From: Bacteroidota bacterium
GTDB lineage: Bacteria; Bacteroidota; Bacteroidia; Chitinophagales; LD1
DNA length: 36,715 nucleotides
Assembly (NCBI GenBank): GCA_947478005.1
Contig: CANJVG010000023.1
Span: 1 to 36,715 of the forward strand
Direction of reading: 5' to 3'
Under the pieces are notes generated by a model. That model had not been told where the DNA came from. It saw only the letters and a program-made list of their open reading frames with translations, and did not search any database. The position numbers and the translations under genes are program-made. Below, piece after piece: positions 33,596 to 36,715 of this stretch; position 1 is the stretch's first letter; each line of letters opens with the position of its first letter.

Positions 33596-33603
33596 TACTT
33601 TTG
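33596..33603 (+). promoter_or_regulatory. -7 box that decides the start of the lysoplasmalogenase-like gene
   Basis: TACTTTTG matches TAnnTTTG. It lies downstream of the in-frame ATG at 33581 and 19 bp before the ATG at 33623, so the latter is the more likely start. A TTTG lies 16 bp upstream (33576-33579), a short spacing. Confidence 0.5.
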
Positions 33604-33622
33604 TTTCGGCAAAGAAAAACCT

Positions 33623-34318
33623 ATGCGAAAATTATTTGAATATCTCTTCCTGCTGGTAGCCGCCATCGAAATCGGGGCCGAAATTATAGGTAACGAAACC
33701 CTAAAGTTCATTGCCAAGCCATTGTTGATGATTACCCTGATAGCCTATTACGCTCAGGGGGTAAACGGGCGATGGAGCAATAAGCACCGGCAAATGGTAG
33801 TAGCCTTTGTTTTTTCATGGTTTGGCGATGTAACCCTTATGTTTGTGTATGTCAATCCCAATTTTTTCCTGGCAGGCCTGGTTAGTTTTTTAATCACTCA
33901 CATTCTCTACACCCTATCTTTTGCCAATGTAACCAACAAAGGAGCCGTGGCTTTGTTGCCGAAAAAATTCTGGGTGCTGACGCCCCTTCTTATATACATG
34001 GGTATCCTGCTTTCCCTGCTGCTACCCGCCATCTATAGCAATCCGGAAACCAAACCCGTGCTAATTCCGGTAATAGTGTACACTACTGCCATCTCCATGA
34101 TGGTAGCTTTCTCCATCAACCGGATATGGCGGGTGAGTGACCTTAGCTTTATGCTGGTATTTGCCGGTGCCATGCTTTTCATGTTCTCCGATTCGATGAT
34201 TGCCATTAATCGGTTCCTCACTCCTTTTGCCGGAGCCAATATCTGCATTATGGTGACTTACATAGCCGGGCAATATTTAATCGCCAAAGGAATACTGGCT
34301 GAACAAAACACGAAGTGA
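33623..34318 (+). CDS. YhhN/TMEM86-family lysoplasmalogenase-like membrane protein
   Basis: A 231-residue membrane protein with about eight hydrophobic helices. YhhN-family features are visible: K-P-L-L-M-I-T-L near the start, F-S-W-F-G-D-V-T-L-M-F in the middle, F-L-I-T-H-I-L-Y-T, and G-A-M-L-F-M-F-S-D-S-M-I-A near the end. The conserved aspartates in F-x-G-D and S-D-S fit the proposed active site. Characterised relatives hydrolyse the vinyl-ether bond of lysoplasmalogens; whether this bacterium makes them is unknown. The hydrolase gene follows after 30 bp, probably in the same transcript. Confidence 0.88.
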   Translation: MRKLFEYLFLLVAAIEIGAEIIGNETLKFIAKPLLMITLIAYYAQGVNGRWSNKHRQMVVAFVFSWFGDVTLMFVYVNPNFFLAGLVSFLITHILYTLSFANVTNKGAVALLPKKFWVLTPLLIYMGILLSLLLPAIYSNPETKPVLIPVIVYTTAISMMVAFSINRIWRVSDLSFMLVFAGAMLFMFSDSMIAINRFLTPFAGANICIMVTYIAGQYLIAKGILAEQNTK

Positions 34319-34348
34319 CATGTCACCACAAACGATAAATCACACACT

Positions 34349-35311
34349 ATGTATATAAGCAAAGGAAGAAGGTTCGAAACGCTCCATGAGTATTTCAACC
34401 ACATTGCTGACACGTTCGGTGCTCCGAGGGTGCATGAACATTTTGAATCCGATTCGGTCATCTCCGATGGATTGAAACTTCATGTGGACGTATATGAATA
34501 CGACCCCGAAGCACCGACCATTGTGTTTATACCCGGCACCGCCATCTACTCCATGTGCTATGGCGAAATGCTGCATAAGTTGGGTGAATCAGGTTTCAAC
34601 ATTGTCGGCTTCGACCCGCGAGGCCATGGACGTAGTGAGGGGATAAGAGGCGATTACACGATTCCTGAATTAATGAGGGACACTCAGCATGTAATTACTT
34701 ATGCCATCAACCGGTTCAACAAGCAGGTAAGTGTAATGGGAAGTTCACAAGGAGGCATTGTAGCTTTTTACTTAGCCGCCATTGACAATCGAATTCAATC
34801 CGTCATCTGCCAGTGCCTGGCCGATATGTCTTCTCCCGAAACAGAAGAGCTGGCCCGTTGGCCGTTGCTGATAAGGTCTTTCAAAAGTTTTGCATCTCGG
34901 GCGGGAAACATGATTCCGAATATCCAAATGCCTGTAGAGTCTTACATCGATTTGAGCAGAATCCCGCTCAGGCATTTTGGCAGCATCCGAAACTTTGTGA
35001 ATGCTGACCCTCTTTGTCTGAAAACGGTTTCCATGCGCGCGCTTCTGTCCTTAGCCTTTGAACCGGTGCCGAAACCTATAGAAGAGATTAAGGTGCCTGT
35101 GATGATATTGCTCGGCACAGCCGATTCTATCTTTACTGTACCCTATACACAAAGAATTTTCGACCGCCTGCAATGTCAGAAAGAGTTAGTGCTGTTTCAC
35201 GGAAAGAGCCATGCCATGTTGACGGAGGACACAGACGAAGTTGCTTCTGTTGTGTCAGGCTGGATGAACGATATTCATCAGCTTAAGCAACAAAGCAGAA
35301 TGAGGGCGTAA
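34349..35311 (+). CDS. Alpha/beta hydrolase
   Basis: A 320-residue alpha/beta hydrolase without a signal peptide. Visible are the oxyanion region V-F-I-P-G-T, the F-D-P-R-G-H-G-R-S motif (88-96), the nucleophile elbow G-S-S-Q-G-G with S133, an acidic residue in L-L-G-T-A-D, and the catalytic histidine in G-K-S-H-A-M. The pattern resembles lysophospholipase/monoglyceride-lipase-type enzymes, which would fit the lysoplasmalogenase-like neighbour, but the substrate is not known. It converges with the esterase gene 14 bp away. Confidence 0.9.
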   Translation: MYISKGRRFETLHEYFNHIADTFGAPRVHEHFESDSVISDGLKLHVDVYEYDPEAPTIVFIPGTAIYSMCYGEMLHKLGESGFNIVGFDPRGHGRSEGIRGDYTIPELMRDTQHVITYAINRFNKQVSVMGSSQGGIVAFYLAAIDNRIQSVICQCLADMSSPETEELARWPLLIRSFKSFASRAGNMIPNIQMPVESYIDLSRIPLRHFGSIRNFVNADPLCLKTVSMRALLSLAFEPVPKPIEEIKVPVMILLGTADSIFTVPYTQRIFDRLQCQKELVLFHGKSHAMLTEDTDEVASVVSGWMNDIHQLKQQSRMRA

Positions 35312-35325
35312 GAGAAAACCAATTA

Positions 35326-36471
35326 CTACTGGTTCTTGTAAACTATTTTGGTGAGCAAGCCATTTTTGCTTTCCATTTTCAGAAAATAGATACCAGGGTT
35401 TACCTGTGAAAGATTAAGCGAATTGATTCCCGAAAAATTTTCTGTTTTCAGCACGGTTTGTCCAATCGTATTAAGTACTTCCGCTTTTGTAATTTCCATT
35501 TCAGCCTCTATCTTTATTTCATTCGTAAATGGATTTGGATAAACCCTTGCTTCTAATGGGGTTTGTCTTGGCTCATTTATGCCAAGCGGACCTGCAAGGC
35601 TGTAGCGGTTAAAAAATTTCCAGATCTCCGTGCTTGCATTAAAGTCGCGGCAGGTAGGACCATAAGGAACGGTCAGACCTGAACCTGGCCAGGTATGCCC
35701 ACCGTTAATCACTTTATAAAATAAAACCTCGGTGCTATCGCCACAAGAACGGTAATCAATCCTTTGAGCGGTGGCAGTATCAGTTGTATTTGTATCAGGA
35801 ATGTCAAGGGTGTCGTTTACCTGACTGCATTGATTTTTATTTAGCCAAATAGAAATGCTCTCTTCCGTACCAATGCCTCCTAAGCCCGAGTATGGCACTG
35901 TAGGGTCCACCGTACCGTGAATCATCATCACCGGAATTTTGCGGGATGGATTGCAATAGTAAGCTACGCTATCGCTAAATTCTCCGGCTACCGATGCAAC
36001 AGCTGCAATTCTGTTTCCGAGTTCGCATGCCAACCGATGACTCAAAAAGCCACCATTACTCAATCCACAGGCATAAACTCTATTAGGGTTAATGCTGTAC
36101 ATGATGGAAAGTGTATCAATGAGTTTAGAAATAAAACCTACATCATCAATGCCCGAATGATAATTTCCATACCAGCCTACATTCCAGGCATTGCCTGCGC
36201 CATTTGATAAACCTGTAGGATACACGACTATGAAATTGTTGGCGTCTGCTACCGGGTTCATTTGGGAATATATCTCTTCCAAATAGGCAGTCATACCAAA
36301 ACCGTGGAGATTGAAAACCAATGGTAGGTTTTGTCCGGCACTGCTGTTGTTTGGAAGATGAACTGCAAAATTTCGCACTACCCCGCCATAGTTTATATTG
36401 TAGGTAGTTGATTGGGCAAAAACTTGGAATGCGATGGCTAACGACAGTAAAAGGGTAAGTGCTTTTTTCAT
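35326..36471 (-). CDS. Secreted CE1/PHB-depolymerase-like esterase with T9SS domain
   Basis: A 381-residue secreted esterase. Signal peptide residues 1-19 end V-F-A-Q. The alpha/beta hydrolase part (about 25-295) has the nucleophile G-L-S-N-G-G (S138), the acidic residue in H-G-T-V-D-P-T-V-P, and the histidine in G-G-H-T-W-P-G, the LpqC/polyhydroxybutyrate-depolymerase/feruloyl-esterase arrangement. Residues about 307-381 (V-Y-P-N-P-F, then G-I-Y-F-L-K) are a T9SS type A domain. It could degrade extracellular polyesters or esterified polysaccharides. It is transcribed alone, next to the tRNA gene. Confidence 0.9.
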   Translation of the reverse strand: MKKALTLLLSLAIAFQVFAQSTTYNINYGGVVRNFAVHLPNNSSAGQNLPLVFNLHGFGMTAYLEEIYSQMNPVADANNFIVVYPTGLSNGAGNAWNVGWYGNYHSGIDDVGFISKLIDTLSIMYSINPNRVYACGLSNGGFLSHRLACELGNRIAAVASVAGEFSDSVAYYCNPSRKIPVMMIHGTVDPTVPYSGLGGIGTEESISIWLNKNQCSQVNDTLDIPDTNTTDTATAQRIDYRSCGDSTEVLFYKVINGGHTWPGSGLTVPYGPTCRDFNASTEIWKFFNRYSLAGPLGINEPRQTPLEARVYPNPFTNEIKIEAEMEITKAEVLNTIGQTVLKTENFSGINSLNLSQVNPGIYFLKMESKNGLLTKIVYKNQ

Positions 36472-36566
36472 TTTAGTAAGTATGTGTAGGTAAAGCTAAC
36501 AATAATTGCAGGACATTTGTTCGTACATAAATACATGCTTTGTACTTTTGCAAAACTTCAAGTATG

Positions 36567-36639
36567 TAGTCCCACCCAGACTCGAACTGGGATTAGAAGT
36601 TTAGGAAACTCCCGTTCTATCCCGTTGAACTATGGAACC
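36567..36639 (-). tRNA. tRNA-Arg (anticodon CCT)
   Basis: The minus strand folds as a 73-nt cloverleaf: acceptor GGTTCCA/TGGGACT with two G-T pairs, D stem GTTC/GAAC, anticodon stem GGAGT/ACTTC with loop TTCCTAA (anticodon CCT, reading AGG), and T stem CCCAG/CTGGG with loop TTCGAGT. The discriminator base is A. CCA is not encoded. Confidence 0.94.
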
Positions 36640-36715
36640 AGGTATAGAACCGCGAAAATAAAAATCCTGTGGCCACTTACTCGGCTCTTTAAATTCTTTT
36701 TGTAGTATCGCTAAC

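Larger units (their letters stand above)
33259..33622. other. Divergent promoter region
   Basis: 364 bases between the phasin-like gene and the next plus-strand gene. Short direct repeats are visible: CATGATGCAA at about 33379 and 33415, TGTCAG three times between 33482 and 33531, and TTGTCCGTT twice (about 33535 and 33560). They may be binding sites for a regulator; no function can be assigned. Confidence 0.4.

Noticed and set aside
36516-36550. TTTG and TACTTTTG on the plus strand beside the tRNA gene
   Set aside because: The spacing is 23 bp rather than about 19 and it would transcribe antisense to the tRNA, with no gene downstream in the window.
36567-36639. tRNA gene as an integration site for a mobile element
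   Set aside because: No integrase gene and no repeat of the tRNA 3' end were seen within the window.

Overview
The window reads as chromosome of a member of the Bacteroidota, probably a Chitinophagales/Sphingobacteriales-type environmental bacterium. The evidence is Por-secretion (type IX, T9SS) C-terminal sorting domains on three secreted proteins, SprB-like repeats, a TonB-dependent receptor paired with a DUF4249-type lipoprotein, weak Shine-Dalgarno sequences, and several promoters with the Bacteroidota -7 box TAnnTTTG. No phage, plasmid, CRISPR or transposase gene was seen. One tRNA gene, Arg(CCT), lies at the right end.

Layout. 1-975: end of an upstream gene, its terminator, and an MpaB/DUF2236-type oxygenase. 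976-4812: gene-poor, repeat-rich stretch with three minus-strand genes of unknown role (lipoprotein, leucine-rich-repeat protein, 308-codon ORF). The first two sit in the same frame of two intergenic repeats (X downstream, Y upstream). Y folds into a two-helix hairpin. Farther right are REP-like palindromes and twelve 21-bp repeats. 4813-7196: short-chain dehydrogenase and amidase. 7208-12646: a MarR-type regulator and a likely eight-gene operon (DUF6069-like membrane protein, two pirins around a small receiver-like protein, NADPH-dependent FMN reductase, haem-binding protein, DoxX, extradiol dioxygenase). The regulator and the operon share a nearly identical 26-bp operator-promoter module, so the set looks like one self-regulated electrophile/quinone or redox stress system. 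12854-14530: a seven-bladed beta-propeller T9SS protein, followed by a 56-codon remnant of a second dioxygenase gene. 14531-15246: non-coding, with a T-rich degenerate tandem repeat.

15247-19222: porin, a small Fe-S protein, and a minus-strand pair made of an alkaline-phosphatase-superfamily enzyme and a GH27 alpha-galactosidase. 19352-22506: TonB-dependent receptor with its lipoprotein partner. 22493-24159: minus-strand operon of beta carbonic anhydrase, an F420/NADP-type oxidoreductase and a small c-type cytochrome. 24254-25924: sodium/solute symporter. 26229-31982: a 1,917-residue cell-surface protein with a beta-helix-like part, a glycine-rich insert, several Ig-like repeat families and a T9SS type B tail, closed by a strong terminator. 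32131-32574: an array of about ten and a half 42-bp repeats. 32833-36639: a phasin-like protein with a basic tail, a lysoplasmalogenase-like membrane protein with an alpha/beta hydrolase, a secreted CE1/PHB-depolymerase-like esterase with a T9SS tail, and tRNA-Arg.

The most notable items are the duplicated MarR operator-promoter module, the two X-gene-Y cassettes, the pseudogene remnant of the dioxygenase, and three unrelated families of short tandem repeats. Functions are assigned from family motifs read by eye; no database search was run.
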